From NCBI GenBank assembly GCA_965222445.1, contig CBDCTY010000002.1, forward strand, positions 310,001 through 374,000: a stretch of 64,000 nt of DNA, given 5' to 3'. Made by a program: the position numbers and the translations under genes. The notes beneath the pieces were generated by a model. It was not told the DNA's origin. It saw nothing but the letters and a program-made list of their open reading frames with translations, and made no database searches. Shown one piece after another: positions 52,354 through 61,301 of this stretch; position 1 is the stretch's first letter; each line of letters opens with the position of its first letter. The DNA is from GCA-958296115 sp965222445. Lineage in GTDB: Bacteria > Chloroflexota > Dehalococcoidia > Lucifugimonadales > CAJWER01.

Positions 52354-55300
52354 CTAGTCCGCCGAGATGGCGGGTATTCCTGACTCTTGCAGGAGGGCCG
52401 TGAATGCGGGGATGTCGTTATCGATGATGTCCTGCACGGTGTCGAACTGGGCCTGGAGGCGGGCGGAAAGGTCGTCGAGGAGCTCGTACGAGGAGGCGGT
52501 CGGCGGCCAGTCCGCGCCCGCGACGATGCCCATCAACTCCTTCAGCTTGGCGAACAGGCCGACGGGTATGCCCCTGGGCTGCGGGCCCGCGGACCTGAAG
52601 GGGACGATCTCGTTCTCGGCGTCCGAGAGTTTTTCGTGTATGGGTGAGGCGGCCTCAGCGATCTCCTCTGCGGCGGCGCTGGCAGAAGTCCGCTCCTTCC
52701 ACTCGTCCAGCTGGCCCTTGATGGCCCGTATCGCCAACACGCGGTCCCTCGTCTCCTCGTACTTGTCGCGAATGCGAAGCTGGAGGGCGAGCTGCTCGTC
52801 CAGATCGGCCTGGCTGGCACTCGAGCGCGGGTCCATGCGAATCCCCAGGGATGCCGTGCGGGACTCGCCCTCTGCCGTGAGCCTGAGCGTGTAGGTTCCG
52901 GGCGCGGCGAGAGGCGCGATCACCGCTGAGCCGAATGGGCTTGCGCCTCCGGCCTCGTCCGGGAGGTCCTCGGAGGCCCTGTGCCGCAGGTCCCACCAGG
53001 CGCGGTTCAGGCCCGCATGCGCTCTCAGCCTGTCCGCGCCCTCCGCGCAGGTGGAGAGACGCCTGACGCCCGCGTCGCCCGCGTCCAGCACCTCGATGGA
53101 GACTTCGCCCTCCGGCGCGTCGCCGAGGTGGAAGTCGATTGCCGCGCCCTCGGGCGGGTTGACGCCGGAGTCCAGCCCCTTCCTGGTGGTGAGGCCATCC
53201 TTGCCGGCGCTCTCTATCCACGATGCGGGGGCGCCCAGGATGTCGCTGGTGTAGTGCTTGCCGGGGCCCGACTCTACGATGGAGCCGAGCTGTTTCATGA
53301 AGCGTATGGCGGGCCTGGGATCGAACAGGTGGATACCCGCTGGCGGGTTCGCGGCGGACTGCCGGAGCGGGGTGAGGTCGTCCAGCACCCAGAAGGAGCG
53401 GCCGTGGGTGGCTGCGATCAGGTCGCCGCCCTTCACTTCCAGGTCGTAGATGGGGGCCACGGGCAGGTTGAGCTGCATCCTGCTCCAGCTTCCCCCGTCG
53501 TCGGTCGAGGCGTACACGCCCGTCTCGGTGCCCGCGTACAGGAGCCCAGGCCGCTCCGGGTCCTCCCTGAGGACGCGGGTGAAGTCGTCTCCGGGTATGC
53601 CGTCCACGATGGGGGTCCAGGTCGCCCCGTAGTCGGTCGTCCTGAAGAGGAAGGGGCGGTTGTCGTCGAGCTTGTACCTGGTAGCCGCGAGGTAGGCCGT
53701 GGCCGCGTCGTGGCGTGACGGCTCGATGGCGCTGACCATCGCCCACTCCGGCAGGCCGTCTGGCGTGACGTCGCTCCAGGTCCCGCCGCCGTCCCTCGAC
53801 ACATGCACGAGGCCGTCGTCGGTCCCCGCCCACAGTAGGCCGGGCTCCAGGGGGGACTCGGCGAAGGCGTAGATGGTGCAGTAGATCTCCGCCCACGGGC
53901 CCTCGGAGGTGATCGGCCCGGACAGCCCCTGCTTCGAAGGGTCGTTCCGCGTCAGGTCGGGGCTGATGGCCTGCCAGGTCGTGCCCTCGTCCGTAGACTT
54001 GAAGGCCACGTTGCCGGTGGCGTAGAGGGTGTCGGGGTCGTGGGGCGAAATGGTGATGGGGAACTCCCAGCCGAAGCGGTACCTGTACCCCTTCGGCGGC
54101 GAGTTCTGGTAGTACTCCGGCCAGACCATGATGACCCTCACCTGGCCGCTGCGGTGGTCGTACCGAATGAGGGTGCCGCCGGGGTAGGAGGAGTAGACCA
54201 CGTTCGGGTCGGTCGGCTTGACGGCCACCTTGCCGCTCTCCGACAGGCCGATGGTGTAGCAGTCCTCCCACGGGATGACGCCCTTGACCGAGCGGCTGGG
54301 GACGCTAACGGCGCTGTTGTCCTGCTGGGCACCGTAGACCCGGTAGGGCGTCTGGTTGTCGGCGACGACGGAGTAGAGCTGAGACGTGGGCTGGTTGTAT
54401 ATGGAGCTCCACGTCTCGCCGGCGTCGTAGCTGACGCACGCGCCGCCGTCGTTGCCCTCGATCATGCGCCGCGGGTCCGACGGGTCGATCCAGAGGTCGT
54501 GCTGGTCTGAGTGGGGCATGTTGATCTGCTCGAAGGTCTTGCCGCCGTCGGTCGACCTCAGAGTCTTGGGCGCAAGGACGTACACGGTGTCGGGGCTCGC
54601 CGGATCGGCGAAGACGTGGGTGTAGTACCAGGGCCTACTGCGCACATCCTCGCTGTCGTTCACCCTCTGCCACGACTCGCCGCCATCGTCGGAGCGGAAG
54701 AGCCCGCCGTCCTCGGCCTCGACGAGCGCCCAAACACGGCCCGTCCTGGCCGGCGAAACGGCTACGCCTATTCGGCCGACCACGTCCTCGGGCAGGCCGG
54801 GCCTGCGCGTTATCTCGTCCCACGTGTCGCCGCCGTCGGTCGAGCGGTAGAGGCCGCTGCCGGGGCCGCCGCTGTTCATGGCCCAGAAGGAGCGCCTCGC
54901 CTCCCACATCGAGGCGTAGAGTACGCGGGGGTTGTTGGGGTCCATCGAGAGGTCAGCCGCGCCGGCGTCCTCGCTCTTGTACAGGACGTTCTGCCACGAC
55001 CGGCCACCGTCCTTCGACCTGAAGATGCCGCGCTGCCCGCTCGAACCGAAGGCGTGACCGAATGCCGCCACGTAGACGAGATCGGGGTCGTCGGGGTGGA
55101 CTCGGACGCGGGAGATGTGGCGGGTGTCCTCCAGGCCGAGGTGCGTCCAGGTGGCCCCCGCGTCGTTGGAGCGGTACACGCCGTCGCCGTGGGTCAGGTC
55201 TATGCGGATGCAGGTCTCGCCCATGCCCGCGTAGACCACGTTGGGGTCCGACTGAGCTACTGCGATGGCCCCAACGGAGGCCGTGTTCAGGAAGCCGTCG

Positions 55301-55494
55301 GACACGTTCCGCCAGTACGTGCCGCCGTCGGTCGACTTCCACACGCCGCCGCCGACCGATCCGAAGTAGAAGGTGCGCGGGTCGACCGGGTCTCCGGCGA
55401 CGGCGATGACGCGCCCGGCGCGGTAGGGCCCGATGCACCGCCATTCGAGCGCGCCTGCGAGGGCTTCGACGGCATTAGGGGGGCTGGAGGTCAT
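52354..55494 (-). CDS. VPS10/sortilin-like BNR beta-propeller protein
   Basis: A ~1046-residue protein dominated by BNR/Asp-box repeats of the form STDGGxTWxxV (for example VWKSTDGGTYWRNVSDG, GIFRSKDGGRSWQNV, GLFRSDDGGESWQRV). These build one or two large propellers over residues ~20-700. The C-terminal third has an immunoglobulin-like and helical region seen in glycosyl-hydrolase-annotated homologs. Start is ATG 55494 with AAGGTG upstream; a GTG at 55506 is possible. No signal peptide is visible, unlike many relatives. Sialidase-type catalytic residues are not evident, so the function is unproven. Confidence 0.82.
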   Translation of the reverse strand: MTSSPPNAVEALAGALEWRCIGPYRAGRVIAVAGDPVDPRTFYFGSVGGGVWKSTDGGTYWRNVSDGFLNTASVGAIAVAQSDPNVVYAGMGETCIRIDLTHGDGVYRSNDAGATWTHLGLEDTRHISRVRVHPDDPDLVYVAAFGHAFGSSGQRGIFRSKDGGRSWQNVLYKSEDAGAADLSMDPNNPRVLYASMWEARRSFWAMNSGGPGSGLYRSTDGGDTWDEITRRPGLPEDVVGRIGVAVSPARTGRVWALVEAEDGGLFRSDDGGESWQRVNDSEDVRSRPWYYTHVFADPASPDTVYVLAPKTLRSTDGGKTFEQINMPHSDQHDLWIDPSDPRRMIEGNDGGACVSYDAGETWSSIYNQPTSQLYSVVADNQTPYRVYGAQQDNSAVSVPSRSVKGVIPWEDCYTIGLSESGKVAVKPTDPNVVYSSYPGGTLIRYDHRSGQVRVIMVWPEYYQNSPPKGYRYRFGWEFPITISPHDPDTLYATGNVAFKSTDEGTTWQAISPDLTRNDPSKQGLSGPITSEGPWAEIYCTIYAFAESPLEPGLLWAGTDDGLVHVSRDGGGTWSDVTPDGLPEWAMVSAIEPSRHDAATAYLAATRYKLDDNRPFLFRTTDYGATWTPIVDGIPGDDFTRVLREDPERPGLLYAGTETGVYASTDDGGSWSRMQLNLPVAPIYDLEVKGGDLIAATHGRSFWVLDDLTPLRQSAANPPAGIHLFDPRPAIRFMKQLGSIVESGPGKHYTSDILGAPASWIESAGKDGLTTRKGLDSGVNPPEGAAIDFHLGDAPEGEVSIEVLDAGDAGVRRLSTCAEGADRLRAHAGLNRAWWDLRHRASEDLPDEAGGASPFGSAVIAPLAAPGTYTLRLTAEGESRTASLGIRMDPRSSASQADLDEQLALQLRIRDKYEETRDRVLAIRAIKGQLDEWKERTSASAAAEEIAEAASPIHEKLSDAENEIVPFRSAGPQPRGIPVGLFAKLKELMGIVAGADWPPTASSYELLDDLSARLQAQFDTVQDIIDNDIPAFTALLQESGIPAISAD

Positions 55495-55605
55495 GTTGCT
55501 TGGCACCTTAGTTTGTGGGAGTCGCCTGGCCGCACCTAGGCCGCCGGGCGGAGGGAGTATATTACATATGGAACTGGGTGGCGGCGTTCTGCAAGGGTGG
55601 TGGAG

Positions 55606-56271
55606 TCAGGGAGGGGTGAGGAGTTTGCAGGTGTGGTCGTGGGAGCAGGCCCAGTGGTAGAGGGTCTCGGGGCGGCCGAACCAGGATAGGGCTATCTCGC
55701 GGACTCTGGCGTCGATCTCCCAGGGCAGCAGGTCAGGGCGGTTCGCGGCGAGGACGGGACGGGCCAGGCGCAGGGCTGATATGGCTTCCACTGCCGACCT
55801 GGGGGTCATGTAGGGGCGCAGACATGGTGGCGGGGTATCCTGTGGCATGTGGGCGAGGATGCGGGTGATCACTGCCTGGGCTTCGGCTGCGATCCTGGGG
55901 ATGCGGTCCCTGCCGGCGGAGGAGGTGTTCCCGACAAGGTCCCTGAAGCCGGCAGGGGTCGCCTCCCGCCCGGCCCGGCACTCGGCAGCCACGTAGACGG
56001 CGGCGTAGTGATCGAAGTCGGCCAGCGCGTCGTCGATGGAGTCGGGGCTGTCGTGGTAGAAGGGAAGCACGACGAGCTCGTAGTCGCTCCTGGAGGGCCA
56101 GCCTGGAGGGTCAGCCATCATATCGCCGATGAGCTGGTCCGTAAGCTGCTCGACTGAGGCGGGCCGTGAGTCCGCGGTCGGGGTCGCCGGTGGAGCCGGC
56201 TGCTCCGGCCCTGCATCACCGGCGCACCCGAACAGCCATACGGCGAACGTGAGCAGTACGGCCCTTCGCAT
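55606..56271 (-). CDS. Putative lipoprotein of unknown function
   Basis: A 221-residue protein beginning MRRAVLLTFAVWLFGCAGDA, a short signal ending in a lipobox-like FGC. A Pro/Ala/Thr-rich spacer follows, then a mostly helical soluble domain with four later Cys residues (AECRAG, PPCLRPYM, HWACSHDHTCKLL) that could form disulfides outside the membrane. I recognise no family. It starts 15 bp past the stop of the HAD gene on the same strand. Confidence 0.7.
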   Translation of the reverse strand: MRRAVLLTFAVWLFGCAGDAGPEQPAPPATPTADSRPASVEQLTDQLIGDMMADPPGWPSRSDYELVVLPFYHDSPDSIDDALADFDHYAAVYVAAECRAGREATPAGFRDLVGNTSSAGRDRIPRIAAEAQAVITRILAHMPQDTPPPCLRPYMTPRSAVEAISALRLARPVLAANRPDLLPWEIDARVREIALSWFGRPETLYHWACSHDHTCKLLTPP

Positions 56272-56286
56272 ATGTGCGCCAGCGTC

Positions 56287-56994
56287 TCAGCCGAGGCCGT
56301 TGAGGATGCCCGGAAGCTCGGACAGGCTCTCGATGCGGGGGCATTCCCGGTAGCGCGGGTGGTTCCCGTCGCGGTCGATGAGTACGGCGCGGATGCCGAC
56401 GGCTAGAGCGCCCTGTACGTCGGAGGAGAGCTGGTCGCCCACGTGGACGGACTCGTGCGGCTCGACGCCCGCCCTAGACAGGGCCGCCCAGAATATGGCT
56501 GGGTCGGGCTTTGCGGCGCCCACGTCGGCGGACGTGACGGTGAGGTCGAAAAGCCCGGCAAGGCCGAGCTGGCTGACGAGCTCGTCGCCGCCGGTGTCCA
56601 TGTTGGAGATGAGGCCCGTCAGCAGACTTCGGTCCCGCAGGGCATGGAGGGTCGGCGCTGCGTCAGGAAAGGGAGCGAGGCCGTGGGGTATCTGCTGTAT
56701 GCGGCGCCATATCTTGCCCGCGGTCTCGAGGGAGACCTCGACGCCGCTGCCCCGGACCACGCGCCGCTCGTACTCCTCGAAGACGGCGGTCCTCTGGGCG
56801 GGGCTCCGGCGTCCTATGTGATGAGCGGCGTTCTCGCGGCTTAGGTATGCGTCGGCGTCCGCATACCCCCTGAGGACGCCCTCCGGGGTCAGGGTGATGC
56901 CGAAGTCGGCGCAGGCTTGGGACTGGACCTCGAACCGGCCCGGCTCGAATCCGGCTATGGTGCCGTACAGGTCGAAGAAGACGGCTCTCAGCAT
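56287..56994 (-). CDS. HAD-superfamily hydrolase
   Basis: A 235-residue HAD phosphatase: motif I FFDLYGTIAGFE (second acidic residue replaced by Tyr-Gly-Thr as in HAD-IA variants), motif II Ser in TGLISNMDTG, motif III Lys in VGAAKPDPAIFWAAL, motif IV HVGDQLSSDVQGAL. The ATG at 56994 has GAAGGTGA upstream; longer frames run through repeats and are rejected. It may be co-transcribed with the following lipoprotein gene. Substrate unknown; similar proteins act on haloacids or sugar phosphates. Confidence 0.87.
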   Translation of the reverse strand: MLRAVFFDLYGTIAGFEPGRFEVQSQACADFGITLTPEGVLRGYADADAYLSRENAAHHIGRRSPAQRTAVFEEYERRVVRGSGVEVSLETAGKIWRRIQQIPHGLAPFPDAAPTLHALRDRSLLTGLISNMDTGGDELVSQLGLAGLFDLTVTSADVGAAKPDPAIFWAALSRAGVEPHESVHVGDQLSSDVQGALAVGIRAVLIDRDGNHPRYRECPRIESLSELPGILNGLG

Positions 56995-57267
56995 AAGCAG
57001 GTCACCTTCTGAGCACGGCAATCTCTTCTGTCGGGTTGACGTGGTTTGCACACCCGTCCCAGGCGCGCCCCCAGGCCCCTCTGGATACCGCCTCCGCATC
57101 GAGTACGGGGCAGGCTTGTCGCCGGAATCACCATGGCCTTCCGAAGGCCACATAAGGGTATGAAAATGCGCGCGGGTTTCTCCGTTGCCAGATAATCCGC
57201 GGCAGCGACCGGGGGATGGGTTCCCCGCCCCCAACTGCTCGGGGGCAGGCTCTGCGCGGGAGCGACG
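56995..57267. repeat. Intergenic repeats upstream of the HAD gene
   Basis: Holds CGCATCGAGTACGGGGCAGG text and, at 57208-57267, a GATGGGTTCCCCGCCCCCAA...TCGGGGGCAGG palindrome like the core of families B and C but without their ends. No gene seen. Confidence 0.5.
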
Positions 57268-57339
57268 ATGAGGGGTTCGCGGCTCATTTCTATAGCTATG
57301 ACGATGTTACGGTATAGGTCTATGGTAGCATCGTCCGAA

Positions 57340-58362
57340 ATGCAGGCTGGCAAGCTACATCTCGATCTCCTTTCGGAGATGCTCGGAAAACTGGACATCC
57401 GAGACCCCAGGGTCGTCCTGGGGCCGCGGCCCGGCGAGGATGCGGCGCTGATCGACTTCGGCGACCGTTACCTGGTCGCGAAGAGCGACCCGATAACCTT
57501 CGCGACGGACCTGATCGGCTGGTACGTGGTGCAGGTCAACGCCAACGACCTGGCGGTCATGGGTGCGACGCCGCGCTGGTTCATGGCTACGCTGCTGCTG
57601 CCCGAAGGCTCGGACAGGCAGATGGTCGAGTCCATATTCGACCATCTATCCGAGGCGTGCCGGGAGCACGACGTGACCCTAGTCGGCGGCCACACCGAGG
57701 TCACGTACGACTTGCCGCGGCCCATAGTGGCCGGCACGATGCTGGGCGAGGTCGAGAAGGACCGGGTGGTGCTGACGTCGGGGGCGAGGTCGGGCGACAG
57801 CATCGTCCTGACCAAAGGGATAGCGGTCGAGGGTACGGCGATCCTCGCGCGGGAGGCGTCCGACGCCCTGACGGCGGCCGGGGTGACGGAGGATACGCTG
57901 AAGAGGGCGGGGCAGTTCCTGTTCGAGCCCGGCATCAGCGTACGAAAGGAGGCCGTCATCGCCTGCGAGGCCGGGGCGGCGCGCTCGATGCACGACCCGA
58001 CGGAGGGCGGGCTGGCCACCGGGCTCCTGGAGATGGCTGCGGCGAGCGGTCTCGGCCTCCAGGTGGACGCGGCGCGAATCCCCGTGCTGCCGGAGTGCCG
58101 CCAGCTCTGCGACGCGCTGGGGCTTGACCCGATGGGACTGATCGCATCCGGCGCGCTTCTCGCTGGCGTGCCGCCCGAACGCGCCGCCGGGCTGATCGAC
58201 GCACTGGCCGGGGCGGGAATCGAGGCATGGGAGATCGGCAGGTTCACGGAGCCCTCGGCAGGACTGAAGCTGAAGACCGAGTCGGGGACGGAGGATCTGC
58301 CAAAGTTCGAGCGGGACGAGCTGGCCCGGTACTTCGGGTCGCAGCTTACGGGAAGCGGATAA
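57340..58362 (+). CDS. AIR synthase-related / HypE-like protein
   Basis: A 340-residue member of the PurM/ThiL/HypE ATP-binding superfamily: GPRPGEDAALIDFGDRYLV (metal and ATP loop), VNANDLAVMGATPRWFMATL, LVGGHTEVT and HDPTEGGLATGLLEMA. It resembles HypE, but the C-terminus ends YFGSQLTGSG and lacks the terminal Cys that HypE carbamoylates, and no other hyp gene is near. It is therefore probably a different ATP-dependent enzyme. Start ATG 57340 (alternative 57322). Its last 17 bp overlap the convergent dehydrogenase gene. Confidence 0.82.
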   Translation: MQAGKLHLDLLSEMLGKLDIRDPRVVLGPRPGEDAALIDFGDRYLVAKSDPITFATDLIGWYVVQVNANDLAVMGATPRWFMATLLLPEGSDRQMVESIFDHLSEACREHDVTLVGGHTEVTYDLPRPIVAGTMLGEVEKDRVVLTSGARSGDSIVLTKGIAVEGTAILAREASDALTAAGVTEDTLKRAGQFLFEPGISVRKEAVIACEAGAARSMHDPTEGGLATGLLEMAAASGLGLQVDAARIPVLPECRQLCDALGLDPMGLIASGALLAGVPPERAAGLIDALAGAGIEAWEIGRFTEPSAGLKLKTESGTEDLPKFERDELARYFGSQLTGSG

Positions 58363-59437
58363 TCCCCCGGCCGTCCTCGCCGCGAACGAGGGCCGCGAAG
58401 CCGTCGTTGATCTCGTCCAGGGAGTAGGTCCTGGTGACGAGGCTGTCGACGTCGAGCTGCCCCTTCAGGTAGAAGCCGACCAGCTTGTCGAAGGTCTCGT
58501 GGGGGCTCGCCGCGCCGTAGTAGCTGCTGACGAGTGACTTCTGGTTCCGCAGGAAGTCCACCATGTCGATGGGGGCCGTCTCGCCGACGTGACCGAGTCC
58601 TATGAGGACGGCGGTGCCGGCCTTGCGGAGTGCCATGACGGCGCTGTTGGTCGTCCGTGCGCTACCGAAGCTGTCGAAGGCCATGTCCACGCCGCCGCCC
58701 GTGATCTCCCTGATGGCCTCGACGGGGTCCTGCTCGCGGGCGTTCACGACGTCGGTCGCGCCGAACTTATAGCTGAACTCCAGCTTGTGGTCGTGGATGT
58801 CGACGGCGATTATGCGGCTCGCGTTAAAGAGCCGCGCGCCCTGTATGACGCTGAGGCCGACTCCGCCGCATCCGAAGACCGCGACCGTCATGCCCACCCT
58901 GGCCGCGGGCATGTTGATCACCGAGCCGACGCCCGTGGTGACGCAGCAGCCTATCAGGGCCGCGACGTGCATGGGCACCTCGTCGGGGATGGGGTGGCAC
59001 GCCTGCTGGGGCGCGACGAGCGACTCGCCGAAGACGCCGAGCTTGCTCATCTGGCCGATGTCCGTGCCGCCGTCGTGCAGCCGCGCGGTGCCGTCGTACT
59101 GCAGGGGGCCGGTCTTGATATTGGTGTCGCATAGCTGGGGATTGCCTGTCCTGCACTGGTGGCAGTGGCCGCAGTTGGAGACGAAGGAGAGGATGCACCG
59201 GTCACCGGGCTTCACCCGGGTCACGCCTTCGCCGACCTCGGTGACTATCCCCGCCCCCTCGTGGCCCAGGACGATGGGGACCGGTTGGATGGCCGTGCCC
59301 TTCATGACGTGGTAGTCGCTGGCGCACAGGCCCGCGACCTCAGTCTTGACCCGCACCTCCTGGGCCTTGGGCGCGTCCTGCCGCAGGTCCATGATTTCGA
59401 GGGGGCGGTCTATCTCCTGCAGGACGGCGGCTTTCAA
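58346..59437 (-). CDS. Zinc-dependent alcohol dehydrogenase (class III-like MDR)
   Basis: A 363-residue medium-chain dehydrogenase. Catalytic zinc ligands: Cys in AGLCASDYHV, His-Glu in VLGHEGAGIV, Cys in ALIGCCVTTGVG. Structural zinc is held by CGHCHQCRTGNPQLC. NAD binding is at AVFGCGGVGLSVIQGARLF, with Asp in IIAVDIHDHK favouring NAD. Length and motifs are closest to S-(hydroxymethyl)glutathione / NDMA-dependent alcohol dehydrogenases. The TTG at 59437, five bases after GGAGG, is the best start. Alcohol or aldehyde substrate unknown. Confidence 0.92.
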   Translation of the reverse strand: MKAAVLQEIDRPLEIMDLRQDAPKAQEVRVKTEVAGLCASDYHVMKGTAIQPVPIVLGHEGAGIVTEVGEGVTRVKPGDRCILSFVSNCGHCHQCRTGNPQLCDTNIKTGPLQYDGTARLHDGGTDIGQMSKLGVFGESLVAPQQACHPIPDEVPMHVAALIGCCVTTGVGSVINMPAARVGMTVAVFGCGGVGLSVIQGARLFNASRIIAVDIHDHKLEFSYKFGATDVVNAREQDPVEAIREITGGGVDMAFDSFGSARTTNSAVMALRKAGTAVLIGLGHVGETAPIDMVDFLRNQKSLVSSYYGAASPHETFDKLVGFYLKGQLDVDSLVTRTYSLDEINDGFAALVRGEDGRGIIRFP

Positions 59438-59595
59438 GGCATCCTCCGTGGTGAGTGAGGGTCGTGGGGCAATCCTACTATATGGAGCGCCCGCATGGCA
59501 GTCAAGACAAACGGCGCGCTGCGGGCCATCGGGCGAGGGGGGCATGGGGGCGTGTTATATTATGCTTCGTATGCTGGCCCGGGGGTGCTGCGGCG

Positions 59596-60360
59596 ATGGC
59601 AGTGCGCATAGATATGAACTGCGACATGGGAGAGAGCTTCGGGATGTACAAGATGGGCCTCGACGAGGAGATCATCCGCCACGTAAGCTCCGCGAACATC
59701 GCCTGCGGCTTCCACGCGGGCGATCCGACGTGGATGAGGACGACGGTCCGGCTGGCCGAGGAGAACGGCGTGGCCGTCGGCGCGCATCCGAGCTACCCCG
59801 ACCTCGTCGGCTTCGGCCGCCGGAACATGAACGCGACGGCTGACGAGGTGAAGTGCGACGTGGCGTACCAGCTAGGGGCGCTGCAGGCTTTCACTGCGGG
59901 GAAGCGCCTCCAGCACGTCAAGCCCCACGGGGCGATGTACAATCAGGCGGTGGACGACGAGGGCCTGGCGCGGGCCATATGCGAGGCGGCGCTGGACTTC
60001 GACCCGGGCATCATCCTCGTCGCGCTGGCCGGCTCGAAGTGGGTCGATATCGCGTCGGAGATGGGGATGAAGGTGGCCCCCGAGATATTCGCCGACCGCG
60101 CCCTCAACGCCGACGGGACGCTGGTATCGCGCTCGAAGCCCGGCTCGGTGCTCCACGACGTGGGCGAGGTGGTGGAGCGGAGCGTGCAGATGGTGACGGA
60201 GGGGGTGGCGACGGCGATCACAGGCGAGCGCATCGACGTGGAGGCGTCTTCGATCTGCATCCACGGCGACACGCCCGGCGCGGTGGAGATGGCCGCGCAG
60301 GTGCGCCAGGGCCTGGAGGCGAGCGGGGTCGAGGTCGTTCATATGGCCGAGCTGGTCTAG
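59596..60360 (+). CDS. pxpA: 5-oxoprolinase subunit A (LamB/YcsF family)
   Basis: A 254-residue protein of the PxpABC ATP-dependent 5-oxoprolinase, which opens pyroglutamate to glutamate. Family motifs: RIDMNCDMGESFGMYKMG, NIACGFHAGDPTWM, VAVGAHPSYPDLVGFGRR, VKPHGAMYNQ, and SICIHGDTPGAVEMA. The start ATG lies directly before the first strand. pxpB and pxpC follow on the same strand after ~250 bp of repeat text, which probably inserted into an ancestral operon. Confidence 0.93.
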   Translation: MAVRIDMNCDMGESFGMYKMGLDEEIIRHVSSANIACGFHAGDPTWMRTTVRLAEENGVAVGAHPSYPDLVGFGRRNMNATADEVKCDVAYQLGALQAFTAGKRLQHVKPHGAMYNQAVDDEGLARAICEAALDFDPGIILVALAGSKWVDIASEMGMKVAPEIFADRALNADGTLVSRSKPGSVLHDVGEVVERSVQMVTEGVATAITGERIDVEASSICIHGDTPGAVEMAAQVRQGLEASGVEVVHMAELV

Positions 60361-60424
60361 CCTCGCAGCTACGGAGTCCGTTGCATTGGAGAGCATGTAC
60401 AGGTCCCGCTTGCGTCGATTGCCG

Positions 60425-60595
60425 CTGAGGAGGGTCACCCTCACCCCTTCGTCAGGCTCAGGGCAGGCTCTAACCCACTCCCGTCGAGGGAGAGGGGATT
60501 GGCGGTTCCCCTCCCATGGCCGCGCTGCCCGCTCATTCAGGGCGAGAGCCCCCATCTCAATCTTCCCCCTCGGGGGGAAGAGGCTAATCTTCTCA
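60425..60595. repeat. Intergenic repeat block between pxpA and pxpB
   Basis: GGGTCACCCTCACCCCTTCG, CCCACTCCCGTCGAGGGAG and CCCCCTCGGGGGGAAGAGG hairpin-forming text, as at 8800, 13000 and 52281. No gene seen. Confidence 0.55.
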
Positions 60596-60614
60596 CGTCG
60601 TGGAAGTCCTGCTC

Positions 60615-61301
60615 ATGCATGACGAGCCTGTCTTCCGTGCGGCGGGGGACCAGGCGGTACTGGTGGAGCTCGGCGACGAGATCAGCCCCGATACTAACGC
60701 CCGCGTTCACGGCCTGGCGCGGGCCATCGAGGAGGCGGATGTGGCCGGGGTGGTCGACCTCATACCCGCATACGACAGCCTGCTGGTGCAGTACGACGGT
60801 ACTGCCGTGTCGATGGCGGACCTGCAGACGCGGATCGTCAAGCTCGATTCGGAGGGTACGCAGTCGGAAAAGAGCGGCAGGGTCGTTGAGCTGCCGGTGC
60901 TCTACGGCGGCGACTACGGCTCGGACATCGAGAGGGTGTCCGAGCACTCGGGCATGGCGGTCTCTGACGTGATACGGCTCCACTCAGGCACCGACTACCT
61001 CGTGTACATGCTGGGCTTCACGCCGGGCTTCCCGTATCTTGGCAGTCTCGACGACCGCCTGGCCACGCCGAGGGTAGCTACGCCTCGGCTGGAGATCCCG
61101 GCGGGCTCTGTGGGGATCGCGGAATCGCAGACGGGCGTCTATCCCCTGACGAGCCCGGGGGGCTGGAACATCATCGGCCGGACGCCGCTGTCGCTGTTCG
61201 ACCCGACGCGGGAGCCGCCGTCGCTGCTCGCGCCGGGCGACCTGGTGCGATTCGTTCCGCTGGACGGCACCAAGGAGTACGAAGGGATGGCGGACGGATG
61301 A
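60615..61301 (+). CDS. pxpB: 5-oxoprolinase subunit B (KipI family)
   Basis: A ~228-residue KipI/allophanate-hydrolase-subunit-1 protein: FRAAGDQAVLVELGDEI at the start, VVDLIPAYDSLLVQYD, LPVLYGGDYGSDI, and the hallmark YMLGFTPGFPYLGSL followed by PAGSVGIAESQTGVYPL. The ATG at 60615 fits homologs; a GTG at 60600 would add five residues. It overlaps pxpC by four bases. PxpB and PxpC form the catalytic complex that accepts the product bound by PxpA. Confidence 0.93.
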   Translation: MHDEPVFRAAGDQAVLVELGDEISPDTNARVHGLARAIEEADVAGVVDLIPAYDSLLVQYDGTAVSMADLQTRIVKLDSEGTQSEKSGRVVELPVLYGGDYGSDIERVSEHSGMAVSDVIRLHSGTDYLVYMLGFTPGFPYLGSLDDRLATPRVATPRLEIPAGSVGIAESQTGVYPLTSPGGWNIIGRTPLSLFDPTREPPSLLAPGDLVRFVPLDGTKEYEGMADG

